Shown: positions 1-9,680, counted from the stretch's first letter. The stretch is DNA of 64,000 nt from Arenibacter sp. F26102 (GCF_023015865.1 NZ_JALKBC010000017.1:51246-115245), one strand, 5' to 3'. The notes: a model not told the origin generated them from the sequence alone. Numbers and translations are program-made.

Positions 1-44
1 TGAACCCTACCAATTGGCAGGGTTCAGTGTTTTTTTATTTTTTT
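1..44 (+). terminator. Rho-independent terminator of a gene upstream of the window
   Basis: Arms TGAACCCT (1-8) and AGGGTTCA (19-26) form a perfect 8-bp stem and are followed by a T-rich run on the + strand. The T run places it as the end of a + strand transcript that starts before the window. It also separates that transcript from the convergent gene ending at 56. Confidence 0.7.
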
Positions 45-55
45 GACAATGAAGA

Positions 56-496
56 TTACTTCTTAAATATGTAACGTGTTATAAAAATTCCTTGGCCATC
101 ATCCTTGCCGCTATCACTTTCAACTGCGCTGGTAACAAAGGCCAATTCCCATCCTTCGGCGACCATGGCATTTATTTTTGACGATATTAAAGCGTCGTTG
201 GCAGCAATATTTTGGAATCTAATTCCTCCAATATTGTAAAAATTCAAAAGTTTGGTTTCTTCAAAATTCTTCACCTGAATATCCCCGCGGTCAGATTTAT
301 TTCTACCGTTATCTTCATCGGTTTGTTCGCTGGTAAACTCTTTGTAATCCCTGTCCTCTGTTGCACTAATGATCCCGGATCTCCCTAGACCACTCGGAAC
401 AATGGATTCTACACTGGTGATTACTTTAAATTGTTGGGCATTTACCTCCATTACTGTAGCAAAAACAAGGCAGGTAATAATTATAAATTTTTTCAT
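56..496 (-). CDS. Secreted hypothetical protein
   Basis: A 146-residue protein with a clear N-terminal signal peptide: Lys-Lys, then a hydrophobic stretch ending around residue 20 at NAQQ. The mature part is about 125 residues with many Asp/Glu/Lys in the middle and a more hydrophobic C-terminal half. I do not recognise a family with confidence and see no catalytic motif. It stands alone, convergent to the upstream + strand transcript and divergent from rsgA, so it is probably monocistronic. Export to the periplasm or cell surface is inferred from the signal peptide only. Confidence 0.7.
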   Translation of the reverse strand: MKKFIIITCLVFATVMEVNAQQFKVITSVESIVPSGLGRSGIISATEDRDYKEFTSEQTDEDNGRNKSDRGDIQVKNFEETKLLNFYNIGGIRFQNIAANDALISSKINAMVAEGWELAFVTSAVESDSGKDDGQGIFITRYIFKK

Positions 497-601
497 ATTC
501 GTGTTTTTTTATGGTCTAAAGTTGATTAACAGCGATCAATTTTAAAAGCTAGTATAAAACTAAAGTTGTTTCTTTGTAGGTAAATCTGTCAGAAGTCGTT
601 A

Positions 602-1552
602 ATGGAAGGAACTGTATATAAATCTACTGGAAGTTGGTATAGTGTAAAAACTGCCGATGGAGCATTTTACGAATGTCGGATTAAGGGGAAATTTCGCCTT
701 AAGGGGATAAAGAGTACCAATCCTGTATCCGTGGGCGATAGGGTGGTGTTTGATGTAGATGGGCCAGCTGAGAATTTTCAAGGTATTATTACCGAAATTA
801 AGGATAGGAAAAATTACATTATTAGAAAATCGGTAAACCTATCTAAGCAAACCCATATAATCGCAGCTAATTTGGACCAGGTTTTCCTAATTGTAACCTT
901 AAATAATCCGCCCACTTTTACGAGTTTTATAGATCGGTTTTTGGTGACATCAGAGGCATACCACATTCCTGCTGTCTTACTTTTTAATAAAATAGATACT
1001 TATAGTGAGGAAGAACTGGATGAGATTAAGTATTTGGCAAACCTATATAGGGAGGTTGGATACACCTGTATCGGGATATCTGCCAAAACCGGAAAAAATG
1101 TGGGACAGGTAAAGGAATTGATGGTGGGGAAAACAAGTATGTTTTCCGGACATTCCGGAGTGGGTAAATCTACTTTGGTCAATGCCATAGAGCCACAATT
1201 GGATTTAAAAACTAAAACAATTTCCTCCCAACATATGCAGGGTCAACATACTACAACTTTCGCGGAAATGTTCGATTTGGAATTCGGGGCTAAAATAATT
1301 GATACCCCTGGTATCAAAGGGTTCGGGATTGTAGATATGGAAAAGGAGGAAATAGGGGATTATTTTCCTGAATTTTTCAAGTTGAAGGGCGAGTGCAAGT
1401 TTAATAATTGCCTGCATTTGGACGAACCTCATTGTGCGGTAAAAAAAGCATTGGACAATAATGAGGTGGCTTGGAGCCGATATAAAAGTTATGTGCAGAT
1501 GATAAGTGGGGAACAAGAGCACTATAGGGTGGACATTTACGGGGAAAAATAA
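602..1552 (+). CDS. rsgA: Ribosome small-subunit-dependent GTPase RsgA
   Basis: A 316-residue circularly permuted GTPase that helps late 30S maturation and is stimulated by the small ribosomal subunit. The permuted motif order is visible: NKID (G4) at 129-132 comes before the P-loop GHSGVGKST at 183-191 and DTPG (G3) at 244-247. An OB-fold precedes the G domain (about residues 1-70). The C-terminal zinc-finger ligands are C265, C270, H272 and C278. Length is usual for the family. Its stop codon overlaps the start of dtd by one base, so rsgA, dtd and the mazG-like gene look like one translationally coupled operon. Confidence 0.96.
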   Translation: MEGTVYKSTGSWYSVKTADGAFYECRIKGKFRLKGIKSTNPVSVGDRVVFDVDGPAENFQGIITEIKDRKNYIIRKSVNLSKQTHIIAANLDQVFLIVTLNNPPTFTSFIDRFLVTSEAYHIPAVLLFNKIDTYSEEELDEIKYLANLYREVGYTCIGISAKTGKNVGQVKELMVGKTSMFSGHSGVGKSTLVNAIEPQLDLKTKTISSQHMQGQHTTTFAEMFDLEFGAKIIDTPGIKGFGIVDMEKEEIGDYFPEFFKLKGECKFNNCLHLDEPHCAVKKALDNNEVAWSRYKSYVQMISGEQEHYRVDIYGEK

Positions 1553-2004
1553 TGCGTGCAACAATACAAAGGGTGGCCACTGCCAGTGTAAAGGTGGATC
1601 GGAAAATTATTTCAGAAATTTCGAACGGGCTACTTATATTTTTGGGCATTGAGGAGGCTGATGCCGAGGAGGATATAAAGTGGCTTTCCAATAAGATAGC
1701 AAATCTGAGAATTTTTAATGATGCGCAGGATGTAATGAATTTGTCCCTTCTTCAGGTAAATGGTGAGGCATTGGTGATAAGTCAGTTTACGCTTCACGCC
1801 TCCACAAAAAAGGGAAATAGGCCAAGTTATATAAAAGCCGCAAAACCAGATATAGCAGTTCCGTTATATGAAAGTTTTGTAACACAGTTAGAAAAAGATC
1901 TTGGGAAGAAGGTGGGAACAGGAATTTTTGGGGCTGATATGAAAGTGGCCTTGCTAAATGATGGACCGGTTACTATTCAAATAGATACAAAAAACAAGGA
2001 ATAA
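1552..2004 (+). CDS. dtd: D-aminoacyl-tRNA deacylase
   Basis: A 150-residue DTD-fold enzyme that hydrolyses D-amino acids (and glycine mischarged on tRNA-Ala) from tRNA. The two signature motifs are present: SQFTL at 77-81 and the Gly-cisPro loop GPVT at 138-141, which excludes L-amino acids. Length matches the family. Its ATG overlaps the rsgA stop (TAATG) and its own stop overlaps the ATG of the next gene in the same way, indicating translational coupling. No oddity is seen. Confidence 0.96.
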   Translation: MRATIQRVATASVKVDRKIISEISNGLLIFLGIEEADAEEDIKWLSNKIANLRIFNDAQDVMNLSLLQVNGEALVISQFTLHASTKKGNRPSYIKAAKPDIAVPLYESFVTQLEKDLGKKVGTGIFGADMKVALLNDGPVTIQIDTKNKE

Positions 2005-2330
2005 TGAACATAGAAAATGCACAGGTAGCTGTAGACGAATGGATCAAGGCCCATGGGGTGCGATATTTTAACGAGCTTACCAATATGGCCCAATTAACAG
2101 AGGAAGTGGGGGAGGTGGCCCGTATTATAGCCAGACGTTATGGTGAGCAAAGCGAAAAGGAGTCGGACAAGAATAAGGATCTAGGGGAAGAATTGGCAGA
2201 TGTACTATTTGTAGTCCTATGTTTGGCCAATCAGACCGGAATAAACTTACAGGAGTCTTTTGATAAGAAATTAAACCTTAAGACCAAACGCGATCATGAT
2301 CGCCACCACAACAATAAAAAGCTGAAATAG
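2004..2330 (+). CDS. MazG-like nucleotide pyrophosphohydrolase
   Basis: A 108-residue all-alpha NTP pyrophosphohydrolase-type protein. The metal-binding acidic motifs are EExxE at 33-37 and ExxD at 63-66, the arrangement known from single-domain MazG/dUTPase-like proteins. The likely role is hydrolysis of non-canonical or damaged nucleoside triphosphates; the substrate cannot be read from sequence. It is the third gene of the rsgA-dtd operon (TAATG overlap). The C-terminus is a basic, His/Lys-rich tail. It is half the length of the two-domain E. coli MazG, so a strict gene symbol is avoided. Confidence 0.88.
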   Translation: MNIENAQVAVDEWIKAHGVRYFNELTNMAQLTEEVGEVARIIARRYGEQSEKESDKNKDLGEELADVLFVVLCLANQTGINLQESFDKKLNLKTKRDHDRHHNNKKLK

Positions 2331-2333
2331 TGC

Positions 2334-2341
2334 TATATTTG
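2334..2341 (+). promoter_or_regulatory. Candidate -7 element for aroA
   Basis: TATATTTG matches the Bacteroidota -7 consensus TAnnTTTG and lies about 70 bp upstream of the TTG start of aroA. No convincing TTG -33 element sits at the usual spacing, so the call is tentative. Confidence 0.4.
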
Positions 2342-2410
2342 TCGTTTGTTTTTGTGCATTCATTTAAAAACAATTAATTAAGCAAATAAGTCTAAAAAAT
2401 TCCATATAAA

Positions 2411-3640
2411 TTGAAGCTACATTTATCTGCCCCTTCGCAAACCCTGATAAAATCTGAAGTAAAAATCACGGGATCTAAAAGTGAATCCAATAGGTTGTTG
2501 TTATTACAGGCCTTGTTTCCCAATATAAAAATCAATAACCTTTCCAATTCCGACGATGCAGAAGTAATGCAAAAAGGGTTGCTTATTGGTAACGGGGAAG
2601 TGGACATTCACCATGCGGGTACTGCCATGCGTTTTTTAACAGCTTATTTTGCGTCACAGGAAAACAAAGAAGTTACCCTAACGGGATCTAAACGAATGAC
2701 CGAAAGACCAATAAAAGTATTGGTAGAGGCATTGCGTAGTTTGGGTGCTGAGATTAACTATGTAAATAATGAGGGTTATCCACCAATAAGTATTAAGGGC
2801 AAAAAACTGTTGAAGCATAAGGTAAGCTTGCCTGCAGATATTAGTAGCCAATATATATCAGCATTACTTTTAATAGCGCCAAGCCTTGAAAATGGCCTGG
2901 AATTGGAATTGGTTGGTAAGATTACTTCGGTGCCTTATATAAAAATGACCTTGGGCCTGCTTTCGCAAATTGGGGTAGTCAGTTCTTTTGTAGGGAATAC
3001 GATCAAGGTGTCGCCAAAAACCACAGTTGAACCTTCTACTCAAGTTGTGGAATCGGATTGGAGTTCTGCATCATATTTTTATAGTATTGTAGCAATGTGC
3101 GATATTGGTACTGAAATTTCTTTAACGGCCTATAACAGGAATAGCCTTCAAGGGGATAGTGTGCTTAAGGAAATTTATAAGGATTTTGGGGTGGAAACAA
3201 GCTTTCAAGACCATCAGGTTATCTTGAGAAAGACGGCAAATCCCAAAAATACCACCTTTAATTTTGAGCTTGCAAATGCACCTGATATAGCACAAACCAT
3301 TGCTGTAACCTGTTTCGGTTTGGGCGTAGGTTGCCATATGACAGGTCTACATACCCTTAAAATTAAGGAAACAGACCGATTGGAAGCCTTAAAGACTGAA
3401 TTGACCAAGTTGGGCGCTCCTATATCGGTGACCGATAAAACACTGACTCTGGAGCCTTCCAAAAAAATTAAAGGGGAAATTGCCATAGATACCTATAATG
3501 ACCATAGAATGGCTATGGCTTTTGCTCCACTTGCCCTGAAAACATCACTGTTTGTCAACGATGCGGAAGTGGTTTCCAAATCGTACCCTGACTTTTGGGA
3601 GGACATGAAAAATTTAAAATTTAAGGTGCAAACCGTCTGA
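2411..3640 (+). CDS. aroA: 3-phosphoshikimate 1-carboxyvinyltransferase (EPSP synthase)
   Basis: A 409-residue enzyme of the shikimate pathway that joins phosphoenolpyruvate to shikimate-3-phosphate. Visible signatures are GSKSESNR at 21-28, GTAMRF at 70-75, KETDR at 319-323 and DTYNDHRMA at 360-368. The start used is TTG, because the family begins right there (MKLHLSAPSQ) and no ATG lies nearby. It is preceded by a TATATTTG element and is separated by 80 bp from the mazG-like gene. Length is slightly shorter than the 427 residues of E. coli, as is common in Bacteroidota. Confidence 0.96.
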   Translation: MKLHLSAPSQTLIKSEVKITGSKSESNRLLLLQALFPNIKINNLSNSDDAEVMQKGLLIGNGEVDIHHAGTAMRFLTAYFASQENKEVTLTGSKRMTERPIKVLVEALRSLGAEINYVNNEGYPPISIKGKKLLKHKVSLPADISSQYISALLLIAPSLENGLELELVGKITSVPYIKMTLGLLSQIGVVSSFVGNTIKVSPKTTVEPSTQVVESDWSSASYFYSIVAMCDIGTEISLTAYNRNSLQGDSVLKEIYKDFGVETSFQDHQVILRKTANPKNTTFNFELANAPDIAQTIAVTCFGLGVGCHMTGLHTLKIKETDRLEALKTELTKLGAPISVTDKTLTLEPSKKIKGEIAIDTYNDHRMAMAFAPLALKTSLFVNDAEVVSKSYPDFWEDMKNLKFKVQTV

Positions 3641-3663
3641 TTTTTATTTAAATGGGGTTTTAC

Positions 3664-3695
3664 TTGACATCGCCCCTTGCATCGTCGTATATTTG
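3664..3695 (+). promoter_or_regulatory. Promoter of queA
   Basis: TTG at 3664-3666, 21 bp of spacer, then TATATTTG at 3688-3695. This fits the Bacteroidota TTG-N17-23-TAnnTTTG promoter well. It lies 42 bp upstream of the queA ATG. Confidence 0.65.
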
Positions 3696-3736
3696 CAGCC
3701 GCTAAACATGAATCTAAAATTTAAGGAATATACTAA

Positions 3737-4786
3737 ATGAAATTATCGCACTTCAATTTTGAACTTCCAAACGAATTATTGGCAGAGTATCCAGCAGAGA
3801 ATAGAGATGAGTCCAAATTAATGGTCGTTCACAGAGATACGGGTAAAATTGAGCACAAAATGTTCAAGGATCTTATTAACTATTTTGATGAGGGCGATGT
3901 AATGGTGCTTAACAATACCAAGGTTTTTCCTGCAAGACTATATGGTAATAAAGAAAAGACAGGGGCCAGAATAGAGGTATTTTTATTACGTGAATTAAAT
4001 GAGGAGCAACGTCTTTGGGATGTTTTGGTAGATCCTGCGCGTAAAATAAGAATTGGAAATAAACTTTATTTCGGTGATGACGAAACTTTGGTTGCCGAGG
4101 TAATAGATAACACAACCTCTAGAGGAAGAACATTAAGGTTCCTTTACGATGGTTCTTATACCGATTTTAGAAGAAAATTAAAAGAACTTGGAGAAACTCC
4201 TTTGCCTAAGTATATTAAGCGAAAGGTAGAGGCCGAGGATGAAAAAAGATATCAAACCATTTATGCCAAACATGAGGGTGCAGTAGCTGCTCCTACAGCC
4301 GGTTTGCATTTTTCCAAACATTTGTTGAAAAGATTGGAGATCAAAGGAATCGATTTTGCGGAGGTAACCTTGCATGTAGGCCTTGGGACTTTCAATCCTG
4401 TTGAGGTAGAAGATCTTTCCAAGCACAAGATGGATAGTGAAGAATTGATCATAGATGAAAAGGCAACCGAAATTGTAAATTCAGCTAAAGTTAAGAAACG
4501 TAGAATATGTGCCGTAGGTACTACCGCTATGAGGGCTTTGGAAAGTGCAGTGTCTTCCAAGCAGACTTTAAATACGTTTGACGGTTGGACTAACAAGTTT
4601 GTTTTTCCTCCATACGATTTTAGTATTGCAAATGCCATGGTGACCAATTTTCACCTGCCAAAATCTACCCTATTAATGATGGTTTCGGCCTTTATGGGGC
4701 ATGACTTAATGAAGAAGGCGTATAAGGAAGCAATTTTGGAAGGATATAAGTTTTATTCTTACGGTGATGCCATGTTGATTATATAG
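3737..4786 (+). CDS. queA: S-adenosylmethionine:tRNA ribosyltransferase-isomerase
   Basis: A 349-residue enzyme that transfers the ribosyl part of SAM to 7-aminomethyl-7-deazaguanine in the anticodon of tRNAs, giving epoxyqueuosine. The family signatures are present: N-terminal HFNFELP...AEYPAENRD, the [10 protein letters not shown] core, the GTFNPVE loop and the C-terminal [14 protein letters not shown]. Length is standard. It has its own promoter and is followed by a strong hairpin terminator, so it is probably monocistronic. Confidence 0.97.
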   Translation: MKLSHFNFELPNELLAEYPAENRDESKLMVVHRDTGKIEHKMFKDLINYFDEGDVMVLNNTKVFPARLYGNKEKTGARIEVFLLRELNEEQRLWDVLVDPARKIRIGNKLYFGDDETLVAEVIDNTTSRGRTLRFLYDGSYTDFRRKLKELGETPLPKYIKRKVEAEDEKRYQTIYAKHEGAVAAPTAGLHFSKHLLKRLEIKGIDFAEVTLHVGLGTFNPVEVEDLSKHKMDSEELIIDEKATEIVNSAKVKKRRICAVGTTAMRALESAVSSKQTLNTFDGWTNKFVFPPYDFSIANAMVTNFHLPKSTLLMMVSAFMGHDLMKKAYKEAILEGYKFYSYGDAMLII

Positions 4787-4804
4787 GTATCCAAAATATT
4801 ATCT

Positions 4805-4852
4805 AAATCCCGTCAGTAACACAGATAATTCTGTATTGGCGGGATTTTTTTA
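4805..4852 (+). terminator. Terminator after queA
   Basis: Outer stem AAATCCCG (4805-4812) pairs with CGGGATTT (4840-4847), with an inner ACAGA/TCTGT stem, and is followed by a run of T. It closes queA before rlmN. Confidence 0.85.
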
Positions 4853-4874
4853 TAGAATCAATTATCTTTAGGAA

Positions 4875-5921
4875 GTGGAAATCGCAAAAAACAAAAGAGA
4901 TATAAGAGCGTTTACCAAGGAACAACTTAGGTCGTTCTTTGTAACCCAGGGTGACAAAGCCTTTAGGGGTAACCAGGTCTATGAATGGTTGTGGCAAAAA
5001 TCGGCCCATACCTTCGAGGACATGACCAATATCTCCAAGGAAACAAGGCAAATGCTGGAGGATAATTTTGTGATCAACCATATAAAGGTAGATCAAATGC
5101 AACGCAGTAGCGACGGAACCATTAAGAATGCCGTTCGACTACACGATGATCTTATTGTGGAATCCGTTTTGATTCCTACCAAAACCAGGACTACTGCCTG
5201 CGTATCCAGTCAGGTGGGTTGTAGTTTGGATTGTAAATTTTGTGCCACAGCCCGATTAAAACGGATGCGAAATTTAAATCCGGATGAGATTTATGATCAA
5301 GTGGTGGCCATTGACAATGAAAGTAGGCTGTATTTTGATCGTCCATTGAGCAATATTGTTTTTATGGGTATGGGAGAGCCTTTAATGAATTATAACAATG
5401 TACTTAAGGCCATAGATAAGATTACCTCGCCGGAAGGATTGGGGATGTCCCCTAAACGCATTATAGTGTCTACCTCAGGAGTGCCAAAGATGATACGAAA
5501 AATGGCCGATGAGCAGGTGAAGTTTAAGCTGGCGGTATCCTTGCATTCCGCTATTGATGAAATCCGGACTTCTATTATGCCGTTTAATGCGAAATTTACT
5601 TTAGCCGATCTCCGTGAGTCCCTTGAATATTGGTATCTAAAAACAAAGAGTAGGATAACCTATGAATACGTGGTTTGGGACGGAATTAACGATACCCAAA
5701 AAGATGCAAATGCTTTGGTGGATTTCTGCAGGTTTGCTCCGTCCAAGGTTAATTTAATTGAATATAACCCCATTGACGACGGAGAATTTCAACAAGCAAA
5801 AAACGCTGCCATTGAAATGTACGTTAGTACCTTGGAGAAAAATGGCATTACCGTTACGGTAAGGCGATCTAGGGGCAAGGATATTGACGCTGCCTGTGGA
5901 CAATTGGCAAATAAATCCTAA
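4875..5921 (+). CDS. rlmN: Dual-specificity 23S rRNA/tRNA adenine-C2 methyltransferase
   Basis: A 348-residue radical SAM methyltransferase that methylates C2 of A2503 in 23S rRNA and, in E. coli, A37 of some tRNAs. The 4Fe-4S cluster motif CxxxCxxC is at C116, C120 and C123. The two mechanistic cysteines correspond to C109 (TACVSSQ) and C341 (AACGQ) near the C-terminus. Start is GTG at 4875, just after GGAA, and matches the usual N-terminus. Length is normal. It stands alone between the queA terminator and a polyprenyl synthase gene. Confidence 0.95.
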   Translation: MEIAKNKRDIRAFTKEQLRSFFVTQGDKAFRGNQVYEWLWQKSAHTFEDMTNISKETRQMLEDNFVINHIKVDQMQRSSDGTIKNAVRLHDDLIVESVLIPTKTRTTACVSSQVGCSLDCKFCATARLKRMRNLNPDEIYDQVVAIDNESRLYFDRPLSNIVFMGMGEPLMNYNNVLKAIDKITSPEGLGMSPKRIIVSTSGVPKMIRKMADEQVKFKLAVSLHSAIDEIRTSIMPFNAKFTLADLRESLEYWYLKTKSRITYEYVVWDGINDTQKDANALVDFCRFAPSKVNLIEYNPIDDGEFQQAKNAAIEMYVSTLEKNGITVTVRRSRGKDIDAACGQLANKS

Positions 5922-6090
5922 ATAAGCCTTGTCCAAAGGACTGTAGGCAAAGCGGAGTCAAATTCCAAACACAAATTCGCTAAAAATTATAAATTACGGT
6001 TACATTACCATTATCGGCTGGTGATTACTATGTTTTTTTGCCTAATTTTACGCAACTGAACAAGCAATCCAAAACAGTCTAATCTATCCC

Positions 6091-7068
6091 TTGAAAATTG
6101 TATCCCAAATAAAGGAACCGATTAATCAGGAAATGGAACTTTTTGAAAAAAAGTTTTATGAATCCATGTCTTCCAAGGTTGCCCTTTTAAATAGAATTAC
6201 GTACTATATCGTTAACCGAAAAGGGAAGCAGATGCGGCCCATGTTCGTATTTCTAACCGCCAAACTTCTGAACAAAGGACAGGTCAACGAAAGGACTTAT
6301 AGAGGGGCGTCGGTAATTGAATTGATACATACGGCTACCCTAGTCCATGATGATGTGGTGGATGATAGTAACAAGCGACGAGGCTTTTTTTCGGTAAATG
6401 CTTTGTGGAAAAACAAAATCGCAGTTTTGGTAGGGGATTATTTGCTTTCCAAAGGGCTGCTGTTGTCAATAGATAACGGAGATTTTGATCTTCTTAAAAT
6501 TATTTCCGTCGCTGTACGTGAAATGAGTGAGGGAGAATTGCTGCAAATAGAAAAGGCCAGGCGACTGGATATTACCGAGGAGGTGTATTACGATATTATT
6601 AGGCAGAAAACAGCAACCTTAATTGCTGCCTGTTGTAGTCTAGGGGCATGCTCCGTTAAGCCCAATTCCCCGGATGTGGAGACTTTTAGGAAATTCGGCG
6701 AGCTAATAGGTATGGCCTTCCAGATCAAGGATGATTTGTTCGATTACGGGGAAGAGAGAATTGGCAAACCTACAGGGATCGATATCAAGGAACAAAAAAT
6801 GACCTTGCCGTTGATTTTTGTACTCAATAAATGTTCCAAAGCAGAAAAAAAGTGGTTGATCAATTCTATTAAGAATCACAACAAAGATAAAAAGAGGGTC
6901 AAGGAAGTTATTGCCTTTGTAAAGGAAAACGGAGGCCTTGAATATGCCGTGAAAAAGATGCTAGCCTATAAGGAGGAGGCATTGACCTTATTGGCGACGT
7001 ACCCGGATTCAGAATATAGGAGTTCACTGGAACTTATGGTGAACTATGTGGTCGATCGAAAGAAGTAA
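6091..7068 (+). CDS. Polyprenyl diphosphate synthase (trans-isoprenyl chain elongation)
   Basis: A 325-residue trans-prenyltransferase that extends allylic diphosphates with isopentenyl diphosphate. Both aspartate-rich Mg-binding motifs are present: DDVVD at 87-91 and DDLFD at 214-218. Most likely it makes the menaquinone side chain (IspB/HepT type); the product length cannot be fixed by eye. Residues ahead of the first Asp motif are HTATLVH, a long-chain-type arrangement. Start is TTG at 6091, because the conserved N-terminus begins there; the next ATG is within the first helix. No operon partners: about 170 bp of spacer lies before it and 245 bp after. Confidence 0.92.
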   Translation: MKIVSQIKEPINQEMELFEKKFYESMSSKVALLNRITYYIVNRKGKQMRPMFVFLTAKLLNKGQVNERTYRGASVIELIHTATLVHDDVVDDSNKRRGFFSVNALWKNKIAVLVGDYLLSKGLLLSIDNGDFDLLKIISVAVREMSEGELLQIEKARRLDITEEVYYDIIRQKTATLIAACCSLGACSVKPNSPDVETFRKFGELIGMAFQIKDDLFDYGEERIGKPTGIDIKEQKMTLPLIFVLNKCSKAEKKWLINSIKNHNKDKKRVKEVIAFVKENGGLEYAVKKMLAYKEEALTLLATYPDSEYRSSLELMVNYVVDRKK

Positions 7069-7312
7069 ATTTACTCTAGTGTACATTAAACATAATCGTT
7101 TTATTCATAACTGTAGGTGACCATGATGTAATTGAAGTCGTCTATCTTAATAACGAACAAACTTCAGGGATCTGAAAATAATTTCTATAGATCACGTTTG
7201 GGAGTATTAGGTTGTACGGGCTTTTTAGAATGTAATTTACCATATTTCCTCTCTGGGAAAGCGCTTCGAATTATAATAAATGGATGGAATTTAAATCTTA
7301 TTAATAGATTTT

Positions 7313-7555
7313 TCAATCTTCGATACTTTGTTTCATTTCCTCAGTAAATTCATCCTCAAAATAGGTTCCTTTACAGTGCGAACAGCTTATTGTGGTAGAA
7401 GTGCCCACTCTAAAAAGGGAAATCCAGAACAAGTGGAAATAAGTCGTACTTGTAACCCTGGTCAAAGTTCCCTTATTTTCACAATAGGGACATACAACAT
7501 TTGGTAACGATTTTGAAATTGTTTTTCCCGGTTTTGTTCCTAGAAATAATATCAT
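7313..7555 (-). CDS. Small zinc-ribbon protein
   Basis: An 80-residue protein with two CxxC knuckles, C22/C25 (VCPYCEN) and C58/C61 (SCSHCKG), the pattern of the zinc-ribbon 15 type family. The segment between them is hydrophobic and aromatic (TTYFHLFWISLF), typical of this family in Flavobacteria. The function is unknown. The gene lies on the minus strand, divergent from dnaG and convergent to the polyprenyl synthase gene. The 245 bp between 7069 and 7312 hold no convincing gene. Confidence 0.75.
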   Translation of the reverse strand: MILFLGTKPGKTISKSLPNVVCPYCENKGTLTRVTSTTYFHLFWISLFRVGTSTTISCSHCKGTYFEDEFTEEMKQSIED

Positions 7556-7679
7556 TTTCTATTAGTTTATACTTCTGAATGAGAATCGCAATTTAATTAA
7601 TATTTCTCTGATATGGATGGCCTTTCCTTTTTCCAACAGGCCATAAAGTACTATCTTTAGCCTGCAAAAAATTTAAAGA

Positions 7680-9659
7680 TTGATTACAAAATCTACCATA
7701 GACAAAGTATACGAGACAGCCCGTTTAGAGGAGGTGATCGGGGATTTTGTGCAACTAAAGAAATCAGGCTCCAACTTTAAGGGCTTAAGTCCGTTTACCG
7801 ATGAGCGCAGCCCCAGTTTCATGGTCTCCCCGGTAAAACAAATATGGAAGGATTTTAGTAGTGGAAAGGGAGGGAACGTTGTGGCCTTCCTAATGGAGCA
7901 TGAACATTTTTCCTATCCGGAGGCCATTAAATATTTGGCAAGGAAATACAATATTGAAATAGAGGAAACAGAGCAGAGCAATGAACAAAAGGAGCAGACC
8001 AATGAAAGGGAGAGTATGTATCTGGTTTCTGAATATGCCCAAAAATATTTCTCGGAAGTTTTATGGGAAAGGGAACAGGGAAAGGCTATTGGATTAAGTT
8101 ATTTTAAGGAGCGTGGTTTTACAGATGATACTATTAAAAAGTTTGATTTGGGCTATTGCCTGGATCAGTGGGACGGCTTTACCAAAGCGGCCTTATCCAA
8201 GGGGTATCAATTAAACTATTTGGAAAAAACGGGACTTACTATTGTAAAGGATGATGCTGCCAATCCCGGACAGAATAAGACCTTTGACCGTTTTAAAGGT
8301 CGTGTAATGTTTCCCATACACAGTATGAGTGGAAGGGTTTTGGGCTTTGGAGGTCGGATTTTGACAAATGATAAGAAAGCGGCCAAATACTTAAATTCTC
8401 CAGAAAGTGATATTTACCATAAAAGCAAGGTGCTTTATGGTATTTACTTTGCCAAACAAGCCATTGCCAAGGAAGACAATTGTTATTTGGTAGAAGGGTA
8501 TACAGATGTTATCCAGATGTACCAACGGGGTATACACAATGTAGTGTCTTCTAGTGGAACGGCGTTGACCTCGGATCAGATAAGATTGATAAATAGGCTT
8601 ACAAAGAATATTACGGTTTTATTTGATGGGGATGCGGCCGGATTGCGGGCATCACTTAGAGGGATAGACCTTATTCTGGAGCAAGGGATGAACGTAAAGG
8701 TGTGCACTTTCCCTGAGGGGGAAGACCCTGATAGTTTCTCCAAGACCAATGATTATGAGGATGTGGTGCTCTATTTACAGGAGAATTCGAAGGACTTTAT
8801 TCAGTTCAAGGCCTCTTTATTGGTTGAGGAATCCGCCAACGACCCAATTAAAAGAGCGGACACGGTAAGGGATATTGTAAATAGTATATCTAAGATTCCA
8901 GATCGGATACAAAAGGAAATCTATATACAGGAGTGCGCTCAGATCATGAATATTTCCGAAGCGGTCCTGTTCAATACTTTGGCACAGATAGGAAAAAAGG
9001 ATGTTGCAGATTCCAACAAAAAGGTAAAACAGGAACAACAGGCCTTTGATGTGGTTAAGAACGAACCTTTACGGCAGAAGGTGGATGTGCAATATGAACT
9101 GGAGCGTAAGATTATAGAGATGTTGTTGCTTTATGGTGATTTGGAACAAAAATTTGAGGATTTGGTACTAAAGGAAAACCAAAAAGGCGACTTGGAACTG
9201 GAGCCGGAATCCTTGGATGCCAAGGTGTACGAAAAAATTTATCTAGACCTTCAAGATGATGAAATTGAGTTGGCCAATGAGCAGTTCAGAAATATCTATT
9301 ATAAAATAATGGAAGACCTTAATGAGAAGGAAAATTTTTCGATTACTACCTTTATTGCCGGTTTGAATCAAGAATTGGCGTCGGAAATATCTTCTATATT
9401 AATGGAGGAAGAGAAATATGCCCTACATCAATGGGAGCGAAAGGATATATATCCCAAAGATAAAAAAGTAGGAATTTCCCAGTTGGTGAGCGAAACTATT
9501 TTAACTCTTAGATGTTATTTGATAAAGAAAAGGATAGGCTCCCTTCAGGAGGATACATTAAATAAGAATGAAGGGAATCATGAGGCATTGGAGGAGATAA
9601 TGAACTATATTCAGCTTAACGTTCTGCTGAACAAAAAACTGAATAGGGTTCTTTCTTAG
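7680..9659 (+). CDS. dnaG: DNA primase with a metal-ligand-free CHC2 finger
   Basis: A 659-residue DnaG that makes RNA primers at the replication fork. The Toprim core is intact: VEGYTD at 271-276 (E272) and FDGDAAG with D316 and D318. The N-terminal finger fold is recognisable (GLSPFTDERSPSF, 35-47), but the four expected zinc ligands are replaced: Ser37, Thr40, Asp58 and Ser61. The C-terminal third matches the helicase-interaction region only loosely. Start is TTG at 7680, because the conserved N-terminus (ITKSTIDKVYETARLEEVI) begins there. It is followed by a strong bidirectional terminator. Confidence 0.95.
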   Translation: MITKSTIDKVYETARLEEVIGDFVQLKKSGSNFKGLSPFTDERSPSFMVSPVKQIWKDFSSGKGGNVVAFLMEHEHFSYPEAIKYLARKYNIEIEETEQSNEQKEQTNERESMYLVSEYAQKYFSEVLWEREQGKAIGLSYFKERGFTDDTIKKFDLGYCLDQWDGFTKAALSKGYQLNYLEKTGLTIVKDDAANPGQNKTFDRFKGRVMFPIHSMSGRVLGFGGRILTNDKKAAKYLNSPESDIYHKSKVLYGIYFAKQAIAKEDNCYLVEGYTDVIQMYQRGIHNVVSSSGTALTSDQIRLINRLTKNITVLFDGDAAGLRASLRGIDLILEQGMNVKVCTFPEGEDPDSFSKTNDYEDVVLYLQENSKDFIQFKASLLVEESANDPIKRADTVRDIVNSISKIPDRIQKEIYIQECAQIMNISEAVLFNTLAQIGKKDVADSNKKVKQEQQAFDVVKNEPLRQKVDVQYELERKIIEMLLLYGDLEQKFEDLVLKENQKGDLELEPESLDAKVYEKIYLDLQDDEIELANEQFRNIYYKIMEDLNEKENFSITTFIAGLNQELASEISSILMEEEKYALHQWERKDIYPKDKKVGISQLVSETILTLRCYLIKKRIGSLQEDTLNKNEGNHEALEEIMNYIQLNVLLNKKLNRVLS

Positions 9660-9680
9660 GAATTCAGGTAAATGGCCTTA

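Noticed and set aside
7132..7347. + strand frame of 71 codons beside the zinc-ribbon gene
   Set aside because: It overlaps the zinc-ribbon gene's 3' end on the other strand and has no coding character or recognisable motif.
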